Shown: positions 54,219-62,960, counted from the stretch's first letter. The stretch is 64,000 nucleotides of DNA from Evansella sp041820985 (GCF_041820985.1 NZ_JBGUAU010000021.1:26111-90110); one strand, 5' to 3'. Notes: generated by a model from the sequence alone, not told the origin. Made by a program: numbers and translations.

Positions 54219-54986
54219 ATGGCTTTTTTACAGCTAGATAAAGTGGATAAAACCTTTTTTTCAAAGGATACTTTTTCAGAAGCTATTAAAGATATTTCTT
54301 TTTCCGTGGAAGAAGGAGAATTTGTCTCACTAATAGGGCCAAGTGGATGTGGGAAAACCACCCTCCTATCATTAATTTCTGGGCTAATCTTACCCACACG
54401 AGGGTCAGTCCAGTTAGATGGGAAGGAAATTAAAAAGCCTACCCCTGAAACGGGTTATATGTTACAGCAAGATTATTTATTTCCATGGATGACCATTGAA
54501 GACAATATTACCCTTGGATTAAAAACAATGGGAAAGCTGACAAAAGACTCAAAAGAACATGCTTTGTATCTATTAGAGGAGATGGGATTAGGAGATAAAT
54601 TGAAAGAGTATCCTACCCAATTATCTGGGGGAATGCGCCAAAGAGTTGCACTTGTTAGAATGCTTTCTACAGATCCAAAATTATTGTTGTTAGATGAGCC
54701 ATTCTCAGCTCTAGATTTTCAAACAAAGCTCAAACTAGAAGACCTTGTGTTTTCAACAATTAAAGAGCATCAAAAAACGGCTATACTTGTTACTCATGAT
54801 ATTGGTGAAGCAATTGCAATGAGTGACAGAGTTGTATTACTTGGACATAGTCCTGGGGAAGTGCAGCGTATTTTTAATATCCCTGAGGATATACGATCCA
54901 AATTACCTTTTGAAACAAGGAATCACCCAACATATAATGAAAGGTTTCAAGAGGTATGGAAGGAGTTGGAGTCCCTTGAAAAGTAA
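54219..54986 (+). CDS. ytlC: ABC transporter ATP-binding protein YtlC
   Basis: A 255-aa ABC ATPase: Walker A GPSGCGKTTL (about residues 39-48), Q-loop MLQQDYLFPWMT, signature LSGGMRQRVALVR, Walker B LLLLDEPFSALD and the switch His in LVTHDIGEA. It is of the nitrate/sulfonate/taurine type (SsuB/TauB-like). TAGGAGG lies 6 nt before ATG. Its end overlaps the start of the permease gene by 11 nt. Confidence 0.95.
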   Translation: MAFLQLDKVDKTFFSKDTFSEAIKDISFSVEEGEFVSLIGPSGCGKTTLLSLISGLILPTRGSVQLDGKEIKKPTPETGYMLQQDYLFPWMTIEDNITLGLKTMGKLTKDSKEHALYLLEEMGLGDKLKEYPTQLSGGMRQRVALVRMLSTDPKLLLLDEPFSALDFQTKLKLEDLVFSTIKEHQKTAILVTHDIGEAIAMSDRVVLLGHSPGEVQRIFNIPEDIRSKLPFETRNHPTYNERFQEVWKELESLEK

Positions 54987-55779
54987 TATTCAGCTCCATA
55001 AAGATTATACGAGACGACTTCTGAAGGAAAAAAGATATATTCGATTAACTCAAGTGGCGATCCTCATTTTCTTCTTTGCATTTTGGGAAGTTGCTACTGC
55101 AAATCGGTGGATAGATCCGTTATTATTTAGTTCTCCATCAAGAGTTTGGGATCTGTTTTTAACAAGAATACAAGATGGAAGTTTATTTACACACACTTCT
55201 GTCACCTTGTTTGAAACAATATTAGGTTTTTTACTCGGTACCATTCTAGGAACAATGATGGCTGGTATTCTCTGGTGGTCACCATTTTTATCAAGGGTAT
55301 TGGATCCTTATATTGTGATTTTAAATTCGATGCCAAAAGTAGCCCTTGGTCCTATTTTAATTGTTGGTTTAGGACCAGGTTTTACTTCTATTATCGCAAT
55401 GGGGGCTTTAATATCTGTTGTAATAACAACAATGGTCGTTTACAGCGCATTTAAAAATGTTGACGAAAATTATTTAAAAGTTATAAAGTCTTTTGGTGCA
55501 ACAAAAAAGCAATCGTTCTTCTCTGTTATTCTTCCTGCCTCTTACCCAACCATCATCTCTACGTTAAAAGTTAATGTAGGTTTAGCTTGGGTAGGTGTCA
55601 TTGTTGGAGAATTCCTTGTGTCAAAGCAAGGCCTCGGCTACATGATCGTATACGGATTCCAAGTATTTAACTTCACGATGGTAATGTTATCACTTATCAT
55701 CATCGCTATCCTTGCAACCATCATGTACCAGCTAGTAGAGCTATTAGAAAAGAAACTGATTACCAAACACCAACAATAG
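54976..55779 (+). CDS. ytlD: ABC transporter permease YtlD
   Basis: A 267-aa permease with six membrane segments and the binding-protein-dependent EAA loop around VIKSFGATKKQSFFSVILPASYP, which docks the ATPase. It belongs to the SsuC/TauC-like group. Translation should begin at the TTG at 54976, 11 nt inside ytlC, with GGAG/AAGGAG upstream; a much longer in-frame extension within ytlC is rejected. It completes the importer with ytlA and ytlC. Confidence 0.93.
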   Translation: MKSNIQLHKDYTRRLLKEKRYIRLTQVAILIFFFAFWEVATANRWIDPLLFSSPSRVWDLFLTRIQDGSLFTHTSVTLFETILGFLLGTILGTMMAGILWWSPFLSRVLDPYIVILNSMPKVALGPILIVGLGPGFTSIIAMGALISVVITTMVVYSAFKNVDENYLKVIKSFGATKKQSFFSVILPASYPTIISTLKVNVGLAWVGVIVGEFLVSKQGLGYMIVYGFQVFNFTMVMLSLIIIAILATIMYQLVELLEKKLITKHQQ

Positions 55780-55817
55780 AGAGGAAAGAACATTTGAAGC
55801 CGAATGATGTGTAATCT

Positions 55818-56001
55818 TAGCGGGGGAAATATACGAAGACTCCGGCGTGCGGGATAAAAAGGCAACGGTGAGACCCAAGGAGTGCTAAAGCACTAAGCGG
55901 CTCACCAGCCACCCTCGGAAAATGAAGTAAATTTCCGTAGCGAATAGTATACATTTCGTCGGATTTCTCCGGTGATATAACAATCTTAGCCCAGCCACTT
56001 T
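55818..56001 (+). mobile_element. Dispersed repeat family C, copy 2
   Basis: Shares cttagcgggggaaatatacg, gactccggcg, ggtgagaccca, gtgctaaagcac and tttccgtagcgaatagtata with the copy at 10293-10547, and ends near tagcccagccacttt, an eroded form of the inverted end. It lies between ytlD and ytkD. Confidence 0.8.
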
Positions 56002-56020
56002 GCAAGTGCCACTCACACTA

Positions 56021-56509
56021 CTATATAAAACGTCTCTGTATTTCTGCCATACTATAAGTTAAAACTTCGTCCTTCATGATAAAACTAAATTCATGATTTG
56101 ATTTAACATCAGATGGGATAGTTTTTAATAATTTCGGGCCTTTTGTTTCAAAGTAATTTTTCTTCGTAATCAACTCGTCCACAATAGCATAGTATACATT
56201 CTTTATTACTTTTTCCGTTTTTCCATCTACCTTATATTGCCCCACATAATGAAGATCCTTTACTTTTCCACCAGTTTCTTCAAAAACTTCACGTTTTGCC
56301 GCTTCTGTTGGCTCTTCTCCTTCTTCCACCTTACCCCCTGGAAATTCTACTCCTCTTGATGGATGAAGAGTAAGTAACCAACTACCACGAAATTGACATA
56401 TCACCCACACATGCATTGGATTCCTTGAAAAAGGGTGGTCACTCGTGGAGAATGTAACAGTGTTATTATAGAAGTCCGTAAATGTTTTATGTATAATGAT
56501 GACCACCAC
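56021..56509 (-). CDS. ytkD: Nudix nucleoside triphosphatase YtkD
   Basis: A protein of up to 162 aa with a Nudix box GGKVEEGEEPTEAAKREVFE followed by ETGG (GX5EX7REUXEEXGU pattern), preceded by GVEFP. B. subtilis YtkD hydrolyses 8-oxo-dGTP and NTPs and helps protect spores and DNA from oxidation. Its MHVWVICQFRGSWLL and FSFIMKDEVL segments are family-specific. Two successive GTG codons (56509, 56506) can start it, with AAGG just before; the exact start is unsure. It is a single gene with no clear terminator before the repeat. Confidence 0.93.
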   Translation of the reverse strand: MVVIIIHKTFTDFYNNTVTFSTSDHPFSRNPMHVWVICQFRGSWLLTLHPSRGVEFPGGKVEEGEEPTEAAKREVFEETGGKVKDLHYVGQYKVDGKTEKVIKNVYYAIVDELITKKNYFETKGPKLLKTIPSDVKSNHEFSFIMKDEVLTYSMAEIQRRFI

Positions 56510-56552
56510 CTTACTAATATAATTGACGATTTTATCATCTTATAAACAAGTT

Positions 56553-56895
56553 GAGTCTACCCTCGAAAATACGTGTTATCAAGTGGAGTTAAACTATCAA
56601 GCATTAAGAACTTTGTTGGTTTTTATTCCATTCGGCTCCAGCCTGCTCGCTTTCCTAGGGGAGTTGCCGAGCACTTTCACGACTCCGACTCCGTCGCTAC
56701 GGTGTCTCGCCCATACTCTATCGCCACACAGGACATTGAATAAGCTACCTTGAAACCAAACCGCACGCAGAAAATGCGTATGCATTTTCAAGTAGTCTCA
56801 TGAGCTTACACTTATTGCATCTATAGTTGATGTTACTAAAATATCTAATAATGTATTTTCATCCGCCATGGTTTATCAATTCATTCATATGGAGG
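56553..56895 (+). repeat. Dispersed repeat family A, copy 6
   Basis: Starts gtctaccctcgaaaatacg, continues with ttgttggtttttattccatt, cctaggggagttgccgag, a gtctcgcccatactct segment, tcatgagcttacacttattg and the right part tattttcatccgccatggtt. The last 15 nt (tcattcatatggagg) resemble the ends of other copies and lie inside the mobA coding region. Confidence 0.75.
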
Positions 56896-57501
56896 GGAAG
56901 ACAGTATAGACAAATAATCTTCTGGTCGATTCATATTAAAGAATGCTTTTTCAATTTCCTTTTCTGAAAAACCGTTTGCCAATAATTCCTTTTCAGTCAC
57001 ACTGTACATTGTTAGCTCTCTTAATACTTCCGTAATCTTCAATGAGTTATTTTCAATATGCTTTTTAACGGTAGACAATACCGATTTATTGTACACACCA
57101 TACAATGGATGAATTCGTTCATCAATAACCGGAATAACGCATTGTACATTGTTTTTTTCTATTAATGAGACTAAATATTGAGCAATTTGATCGTTAAAGT
57201 GAGGAAGATCACATGCTACAATGAAATTCCAAATTGAAGAAGATTGCACCAAACTTGAATAAATCCCCCCTAGAGGTCCTTTATCTTTCATTTCGTCCTC
57301 TACTATATCATGACTAAGGAACTGGAATTCCTCAGGACTATTCGTATTAATGATAATGTTTGATGTTATCCTTTCTAGTTTTTCTAATATTCGCAAAATA
57401 CTTTTTTCTCCCTTTATCTCTAAGAGAGCTTTATTTTGGCCCATTCTCTTTGATTTTCCACCAGCTAGAACAATACCTGTAATGTTCTTACACTTTTTCA
57501 T
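56881..57501 (-). CDS. mobA: Molybdenum cofactor guanylyltransferase
   Basis: MobA joins GMP to molybdopterin to make the cofactor used by formate dehydrogenases and related enzymes. The 206-aa protein begins with the nucleotidyltransferase motif ITGIVLAGGKSKRMGQNKALLEI (G-G-x-S-x-R-M-G...K) and has KGPLGGIYSSL and the metal-binding VACDLPHF. The ATG at 57501 is 1 nt past the fdhE stop with GGAGAT upstream; an earlier in-frame start would overlap fdhE and is rejected. Its last codons overlap the end of a family A repeat. Confidence 0.92.
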   Translation of the reverse strand: MKKCKNITGIVLAGGKSKRMGQNKALLEIKGEKSILRILEKLERITSNIIINTNSPEEFQFLSHDIVEDEMKDKGPLGGIYSSLVQSSSIWNFIVACDLPHFNDQIAQYLVSLIEKNNVQCVIPVIDERIHPLYGVYNKSVLSTVKKHIENNSLKITEVLRELTMYSVTEKELLANGFSEKEIEKAFFNMNRPEDYLSILSSPPYE

Positions 57502-57502
57502 A

Positions 57503-58291
57503 TTAATTTTGATCTCCATACCCTTCTTCATGGGCCACAAAGTCCAAGTGTAACGATTCTAAATCTAAAAGGGCAGCATTCTTTTCATTTTCCGAATCTA
57601 GAGTAAATAATTTAATATAATTTCTGCACGTTTTGCACACTTCTAAAAACGAATTATCTTCTTCCTCTACCGAAATATACATTAATTTCCCTTCTCGATC
57701 TTCCCCACAATGAACACAAGATTCTTTCTTCTGTTTCCATTTTGACTCACATCTAGGACATAGAAGCACCTTTAAATAACCATCTTCCACCTTCCCAATT
57801 CTCGGTGGCTCTCCACAACAAGGACACGTTCCCATAACATCAAAATGCTTAAGGAATGGTTTACAGTACTCACCAACAATATGCATAAATGGACGTAACG
57901 CCTGTTCTGCAATAAAATGTGGTAACCAAGGATCTATTCCAATTTGTCTTGCTTCCTTCTGAAAGAAATCAGTCTTAAACAAAATTGTTCCTTTAATATA
58001 ATTTACAAGTTGTTCCTTTGCCAGATTATCAATGTACTGAAGAAATTCTTCTGGTAAATCAGGATTTTCATTTTTTATTACCATTGATATATTCTTTAAT
58101 GCATCTTGATAAAGTGGCAATGGAACTGGCATAGAACGTAATTGTGGAAGAACTGGTATCTCATAATTAAAGCTTTCTTCACTCATATGTAGTTGTATTA
58201 GAGGCTGTATTATTTTTTTTATGTTTTCTTGTTCTATCATTATCTTCTTTTGAAGTTCCACATATTCTTCGGTTACAACATTTGGATTCAT
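57503..58291 (-). CDS. fdhE: Formate dehydrogenase accessory protein FdhE
   Basis: A 262-aa protein of the FdhE family, needed to mature formate dehydrogenase. The C-terminal half carries four CxxC pairs (GTCPCCGEPP, LLCPRCESKW, ESCVHCGED, VCKTCRNY) that would hold iron or zinc as rubredoxin-like knuckles. The start follows GGAGGTGAAGTA. It is one transcript with mobA. No formate dehydrogenase or fdhD gene lies in the window. Confidence 0.92.
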   Translation of the reverse strand: MNPNVVTEEYVELQKKIMIEQENIKKIIQPLIQLHMSEESFNYEIPVLPQLRSMPVPLPLYQDALKNISMVIKNENPDLPEEFLQYIDNLAKEQLVNYIKGTILFKTDFFQKEARQIGIDPWLPHFIAEQALRPFMHIVGEYCKPFLKHFDVMGTCPCCGEPPRIGKVEDGYLKVLLCPRCESKWKQKKESCVHCGEDREGKLMYISVEEEDNSFLEVCKTCRNYIKLFTLDSENEKNAALLDLESLHLDFVAHEEGYGDQN

Positions 58292-58457
58292 ATTACTTCA
58301 CCTCCACAGAAATTATCTTACTCATACAAATTATTATATAGTTGATTACTATTTGAGTCCATGGATGGTAATCTAGTTTTCTTATTTGCAATTGTATCTT
58401 TCTAAGAAAAAGGTAAAATAATAGAATAGTAGTTTCCATTTTAGGAGGAATTTCTTC

Positions 58458-59360
58458 ATGAAAAAAATTATCACGATAGTCTCAAGTAGCCTTATAGCTA
58501 TATCCATTCTGTTAACAATTTATCTTATAAGTATAGAAGAAGTAACGACACTTCCTGCTAACCGTCAAGCATTAGCTTATGATAATACAAGAACAGAGAG
58601 AGAGGTACTACCAACTTTTCATATACAAATTAGGGAGCCAAAAATAGATATTGAAGAAATACTACTAAAGTGGAAAAACAAAAATATAGAACCAATCCAA
58701 TGGGGAGAAAATGTTCCTGGAGTTAAAACAAGATTGGATTCTGAAGAAAAGGTGATAGCATTAACCTTTGATGCTTGTGGCGGTCCATATGGAAGCTCTT
58801 ATGATGAACACTTAATAGATTTTTTACGAGAAGAAAGAATACCTGCTTCCTTATTCTTTAATGCTAGATGGATTAGAGAAAATGAAGAGATTTTTATAGA
58901 ACTAAGCAACGATCCTCTTTTCACTATCGAAAACCACGGTACAGAACACCTTCCTCTATCTGTTCAAGGAGGAACTGCCTGGGGGATTACTGCTACAAAT
59001 TCTGTTGAAAAAGTTATTGATGAAGTCCTGGGTAACCAAGATTTAATTCATAATTTAACGGGAGAAAAACCACTGTTTTTTCGTTCTGGTACTGCTTTTT
59101 ATGATGAATATGCAGTTAAAATAGTAAACGACTTAGGTTTAACGGTTGTGAATTATAATGTGTTAGGAGATGCAGGAGCAACATTCTCCAGCAGCCAAGT
59201 AAGAGATTCCTTAATAAATGCACAACCTGGTTCCATTGTGCTCTTACATATGAACCAACCTTCAAGTGGTACAGCAGAAGGTGTGATGGAAGCAATCCCT
59301 ATACTAAAAGCAGAGGGATACAGATTTGTAACGTTGCATGAGTATTCTTTAGTCCATTAA
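58458..59360 (+). CDS. Membrane-anchored polysaccharide deacetylase-family protein
   Basis: A 300-aa protein with an N-terminal signal anchor (about residues 4-24) and a NodB homology domain outside the membrane. Motif 1 reads TFDACGG (103-109) instead of TFDDG, motif 2 ENHGTEHL gives the two metal His, and FFRSGTAFYDEYAVK and SIVLLHMNQ match motifs 3 and 5. The Asp-Ala-Cys substitution removes the usual second Asp, the metal ligand, so activity or metal may differ. Substrates of the family are chitin, peptidoglycan or cell-wall glycans. TTAGGAGG precedes the ATG. Confidence 0.87.
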   Translation: MKKIITIVSSSLIAISILLTIYLISIEEVTTLPANRQALAYDNTRTEREVLPTFHIQIREPKIDIEEILLKWKNKNIEPIQWGENVPGVKTRLDSEEKVIALTFDACGGPYGSSYDEHLIDFLREERIPASLFFNARWIRENEEIFIELSNDPLFTIENHGTEHLPLSVQGGTAWGITATNSVEKVIDEVLGNQDLIHNLTGEKPLFFRSGTAFYDEYAVKIVNDLGLTVVNYNVLGDAGATFSSSQVRDSLINAQPGSIVLLHMNQPSSGTAEGVMEAIPILKAEGYRFVTLHEYSLVH

Positions 59361-59364
59361 GAAT

Positions 59365-59560
59365 GAAGTACAAGTGCCTAAGATCACTACCGAACAGCAA
59401 ATGTTCTGCCAGATTAAAGTGCGAACTTACACTTTTATATCTGGCAGGTTCTATGACCTCGAGCGAAGAACTGCATGAATAGGCTTCTATGCAGTAATGC
59501 GAACGAGTTTACCGAAGAACAAGTAGGCGCTGGAGCTGGACTTCTTTCCATGACACAATC
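59365..59560 (+). repeat. Dispersed repeat family B, diverged copy 4
   Basis: Contains accgaacagcaaatgttctg and a hairpin at 59406-59447: CTGCCAGAT with ATCTGGCAG and AAAGTG with CACTTT. The right part includes gaacgagtttac and ggcgctggagctggac, close to the region near 11245. Confidence 0.75.
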
Positions 59561-59590
59561 CATAGGGAAAAAAATAGTTTCACAATAAAT

Positions 59591-59637
59591 AAAGTTAGTT
59601 TTCAAAGGTCAATAAGAGACCTTTGAAAACTAACTTT
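59591..59637 (-). terminator. Terminator of yuzF
   Basis: A perfect 20-bp stem: 59591-59610 pairs with 59618-59637 around a 7-nt loop. On the minus strand an AT-rich tract follows; on + the run TTTTT follows part of the stem. It directly abuts the yuzF stop. Confidence 0.88.
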
Positions 59638-59886
59638 TTAGTAAGGCATAAACCATACTATTTCTTGGATTCTAATAAAAAATGTTGCATCTTTCATATG
59701 AATACAAATGTGATCTGGTTTTACATCTGCTAACTTACCACGTATGCTCCCTTTACTCGTTTCTACAACTACATTTCTACCTAATACCGATTGTAATGAC
59801 TGCACAACAAACGGATCATATAAAGCAGCATACTCCAGTTCTACTTCTGCTCTCTCTTGTTGGTGATTAGAATATTGATTGTACAC
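59638..59886 (-). CDS. yuzF: YuzF-like DUF2642 protein
   Basis: An 82-aa protein of the DUF2642/YuzF type: a Sm-like or KOW-like small beta domain, with SVLGRNVVVETSKGSIRGKLADVKPDHICI as the conserved core. Relatives are found in spore-forming Bacillaceae and some are spore coat related; no role is established here. GGAGGGATC lies before the ATG. It is a single gene. Confidence 0.85.
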   Translation of the reverse strand: MYNQYSNHQQERAEVELEYAALYDPFVVQSLQSVLGRNVVVETSKGSIRGKLADVKPDHICIHMKDATFFIRIQEIVWFMPY

Positions 59887-60055
59887 AAAAGATCCCTCCT
59901 TATATCATAGACCAATGTCATTGTATGCCTACAATTATCTTAAGGTGTGGGCTAATAACTAATAGCAATTATGTTTATCGAACTTATACTAAACAAATAA
60001 ACATATGTATCTTCTTCTATTCGTTCGTTAATGATAACATTATCTCCTTTTACAT
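59887..60055. other. Intergenic stretch upstream of yuzF
   Basis: AT-rich; no RNA element or small gene seen. The yuzF promoter is expected here. Confidence 0.4.
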
Positions 60056-60182
60056 AAGGCTATGTTAATGGACGATGTTCATATTTGCCATGTTACTTTT
60101 ACGGAAGTTAGAGATTCCTGGAGGATAGCGAGCTAGGCGAGACCCCGCAGGGATGCGGAGTCTCGATTTTTCTCATTCCTAC
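60056..60182 (-). repeat. Family A-related element in the opposite orientation
   Basis: Starts aaggctatgttaatgg, which matches the complement of the right end of the 47685 copy, and ends in a ggcgagaccccgcag and ggagtctcg segment. It appears to be a right-end fragment of the family in reverse. Confidence 0.65.
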
Positions 60183-60350
60183 ATTTACTATTTTATTTAT
60201 AAGTGTCGTAAGTTTATCACTAACACAGGTTGATACTGTTAAAAACCTACGAAGTTGTTTTGTTTCTGGAAGTAATCCTTTATAATAAATACTAGCAGTA
60301 TAAATAATAGTGTTATTTAACTTGTTACATACCTATATTGAGGTGAAAGC

Positions 60351-61118
60351 ATGACTATACAAAAAAAGATATTTTTCTTGGTGGGAGGAATTCTTCTTTT
60401 ATCTCTGTCAATTACATTATTATTGTTATATAGAGATGATATTACTCAAGAACCTCCAGCTGTTACAACAAATGATAGGATTAATTCTGAAGAACAGCAA
60501 CAATCTGAAACAATAGAGTCTATAAATATCGTCGGAGAAGATAATTCCAACCTAGAATATTCAACAGAGGACGAACAGTTAGAGGAAAGTGAAGTTCGCG
60601 AAAACGTTGTAGAAGCACTTAGTATGGTCAATCTAACAGAATCATATGAAGAACCGAGTGAAAGATCCTTCTTTGAACACGCCATTCTTGATTATATCCT
60701 CACCAATGTAATGGGAGATAATGTTGCTGAGGAAAATGATGTGGAAGATGAAGCTGAATGGGTAGCTAAAGATCTAATTGCTTGGTTGGAGGTAGCAGAA
60801 AATAGAGCAGACTTCTCTTATTCAGAAAGTCCATTTTTAACATATGTAGAACGTGAAAACCTCATTACAGATGATCTAAAAACGCAAATCCTTCTCGAAG
60901 AATTGAGAAAAATTAGCGAGACTTTATATATTCGTCATTTAGAATTTAAGTTTATAAAATCTTTTATTTGGAATGATATTCACGTTACATTCTCTAATGA
61001 ACACAATCAATCTTCTGATGAAGTGGACGAAGATTACCTTTATAGTTTGTACTCACAATTTGAAGAGGAAGTAATGACACACTTGCTCGAAAAGTATCCA
61101 GAGCTTTGGCAAGATTAG
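60351..61118 (+). CDS. Hypothetical acidic membrane-anchored protein
   Basis: A 255-aa protein I do not recognise. Residues about 7-27 form one membrane helix (FFLVGGILLLSLSITLLLLY) with Lys before it, so the rest should face outside. The outer part is very acidic (many Glu and Asp) with two helical blocks, about 70-100 and 110-190, and ends with EEVMTHLLEKYPELWQD. GAGGTG precedes ATG. It has a good terminator and its own space between repeats. I do not know whether it has homologues. Confidence 0.75.
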   Translation: MTIQKKIFFLVGGILLLSLSITLLLLYRDDITQEPPAVTTNDRINSEEQQQSETIESINIVGEDNSNLEYSTEDEQLEESEVRENVVEALSMVNLTESYEEPSERSFFEHAILDYILTNVMGDNVAEENDVEDEAEWVAKDLIAWLEVAENRADFSYSESPFLTYVERENLITDDLKTQILLEELRKISETLYIRHLEFKFIKSFIWNDIHVTFSNEHNQSSDEVDEDYLYSLYSQFEEEVMTHLLEKYPELWQD

Positions 61119-61125
61119 TTATATT

Positions 61126-61158
61126 GAAAGAGAAGGGTTTATACCTTCTCTTTTTTGT
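61126..61158 (+). terminator. Terminator of the acidic membrane protein gene
   Basis: agagaagg pairs with ccttctct followed by a T6 run. Confidence 0.9.
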
Positions 61159-61216
61159 GAGTTAAATCACCACCATGAAAGAGAAAAAATGGTTTACTTA
61201 ATATGAGGTGATATCA

Positions 61217-61966
61217 TTGGAATTTTATAAAATACTTAGTAATTATTATGATGATATTTTTGGAACAAACATGAAGGCAATTGAATTTATTGAATCTAGG
61301 CTCCCAAAGAATGTTCAGAAGGTAAAAGTGCTAGATATAGCATGTGGTTCAGGTTCAGAAGCTCTTGAATTAGCAAAACAAGGCTATGATGTCATTGGAA
61401 CTGATTTAAGTGAAGATATGATCTCATTAATTGAGGAGAAGATTACACAAAATCCTTCCCTTGCTTTAACTAGTAGGCAAGTAAATATGTTGGATATCGA
61501 GCAGCTCGCAACTACTTTTGATTGTATTTATTGTATCGGAAATTCCTTTGTTCACTTACACAATCTGGACGAAATGTTAAAAATGCTACAGCTATGTTAT
61601 GGTAGATTAAACGATAATGGTATTCTTATTATCCAAATAGTAAATTTTGATTCCGTATTAAAAAAGACTCCTATGAGTTTACCGTCCATTGGAAACAGTG
61701 AAAAAGGAATGACATTCAAGAGGAACTATGAATTACTATCTCCAACTCAGTTACTATTTTCCATGAATTTGAAAATTATGAATAACAACGAAGGTGACAC
61801 TTCTTATTATTCCAGTTCGATTCAACTTCGACCTCTTTTGAAAAAGGATTTTGAAGTGTTGATTCAGAAATCTGCGTTTTCAAAGTATGAATTATTTGGG
61901 AGTTATGTAAATGAACCTTATACAGAGGACTCTCCTGCGTTAATTGCAGTATTACAAAAATTATAG
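61217..61966 (+). CDS. Class I SAM-dependent methyltransferase
   Basis: A 249-aa small-molecule-type methyltransferase. SAM motif I is KVLDIACGSGSEALELA (about residues 38-54), GTDLSEDMISLIE is motif II, and FDCIYCIGNSFVHL is the motif-IV region. The substrate is unknown. TTG at 61217 is chosen because GAGGTGA lies about 5 nt upstream; a GTG within that same site is less likely. The stop codon TAG coincides with the left edge of a family A repeat. Confidence 0.85.
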   Translation: MEFYKILSNYYDDIFGTNMKAIEFIESRLPKNVQKVKVLDIACGSGSEALELAKQGYDVIGTDLSEDMISLIEEKITQNPSLALTSRQVNMLDIEQLATTFDCIYCIGNSFVHLHNLDEMLKMLQLCYGRLNDNGILIIQIVNFDSVLKKTPMSLPSIGNSEKGMTFKRNYELLSPTQLLFSMNLKIMNNNEGDTSYYSSSIQLRPLLKKDFEVLIQKSAFSKYELFGSYVNEPYTEDSPALIAVLQKL

Positions 61967-62220
61967 TCTACTGAAAATACGTATATCAGACTATCTAGTA
62001 ATACTAACTTTGTTGATTTTTATTCCATTCGTTTCAGCCCATTCGCGTTCCTAGGGGAGCTACAGCCTACTGCACTCCTTCGTCGGTGCGCTAGCTCTGC
62101 ATCCCTTAGGAGCCTCATGGGCTTACACTCATTCCATAGGAAGTGCATAGTTCTAAGCTCATCTCACAACGTATCTTCAACCTTGATGGTGCAAAATTTC
62201 CACTTGCATGGGAGTCTACC
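61964..62220 (+). repeat. Dispersed repeat family A, copy 7
   Basis: Starts tagtctactgaaaatacg, continues with ttgttgatttttattccatt, cctaggggagctacagcc, catgggcttacactcattcc and accttgatggtgcaaaattt, ending at gcatgggagtctaccca. A second copy follows head to tail. Confidence 0.8.
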
Positions 62221-62221
62221 C

Positions 62222-62395
62222 ACGTATAATATGTTTATCAGACTATCTAAAATACTAATTTTGATGGTTGGTATTCCATTCTCTTCAGCCTGACCGCTTT
62301 CCTAGGGGAGCTGCCGAGCTACCTTCGAGTGCAAGCACTCTTCGGCGTCTCACCTTTACTCTACTTCCCACAGGACATTGAATATTTTTCATATC
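62222..62395 (+). repeat. Dispersed repeat family A, copy 8 (tandem with copy 7)
   Basis: Repeats the core (tcagactatctaaaatacta, ggtattccattctcttcag, cctaggggagctgccgag, gtctcacctttactct) in the same orientation directly after copy 7. The left motif and right end are missing. Confidence 0.75.
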
Positions 62396-62423
62396 CATTT
62401 ATAAAACACTGGAGGAATAGAAT

Positions 62424-62960
62424 ATGCTAAAGAAAATGTATTATCGAGAATTATTAGTTGAAGAGTGTGACCGAATATCCGAAATTGACCCAAGCCAGTA
62501 TATTAAGAAAGTCTGGCGAATCATTGATGGTGAATATCAGCTTATTGCAATCAATTATATGGAAGAGGATTGGCCAGATGGGTATGAAAAATATCGTGAT
62601 GCACTGAAAGAAACGATCCGAGGAGGTGGTGTAGCAATTGGAGCATTCGATGAAGAGGAATGGTTAGTAGGCTTTGTAACATTAAATAATGATATTTTTG
62701 GCGAGACAGCCAAGTATGTATTACTTGATTCGATGTTCGTTTCACAACAACTTCGTAACTGTGGAATAGGCAAACAACTTTTTCAGAAGTGTACGGAAAA
62801 GGCAAAGGAATGGGGAGCAGATAAACTTTATATGTGTGCTGCATCATCACAAGAAACTATCGCATTTTATCGTTCTCTTGGCTGCATCGATGCAAAAGAG
62901 GTGAACAAACAGCTTTATGAAAGCGATCCACGGGATATACAGTTGGAGTATGAGATATAG
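62424..62960 (+). CDS. GNAT family N-acetyltransferase
   Basis: A 178-aa acetyl-CoA-dependent acetyltransferase. The acetyl-CoA loop is LRNCGIGKQLFQ (Q/R-x-x-G-x-G/A form), the beta4 strand LLDSMFVSQQ precedes it, and AFYRSLGCIDAK lies near the C-terminus. The substrate is unknown. GGAGG lies before ATG. It is a single gene after two tandem repeats. Confidence 0.87.
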   Translation: MLKKMYYRELLVEECDRISEIDPSQYIKKVWRIIDGEYQLIAINYMEEDWPDGYEKYRDALKETIRGGGVAIGAFDEEEWLVGFVTLNNDIFGETAKYVLLDSMFVSQQLRNCGIGKQLFQKCTEKAKEWGADKLYMCAASSQETIAFYRSLGCIDAKEVNKQLYESDPRDIQLEYEI

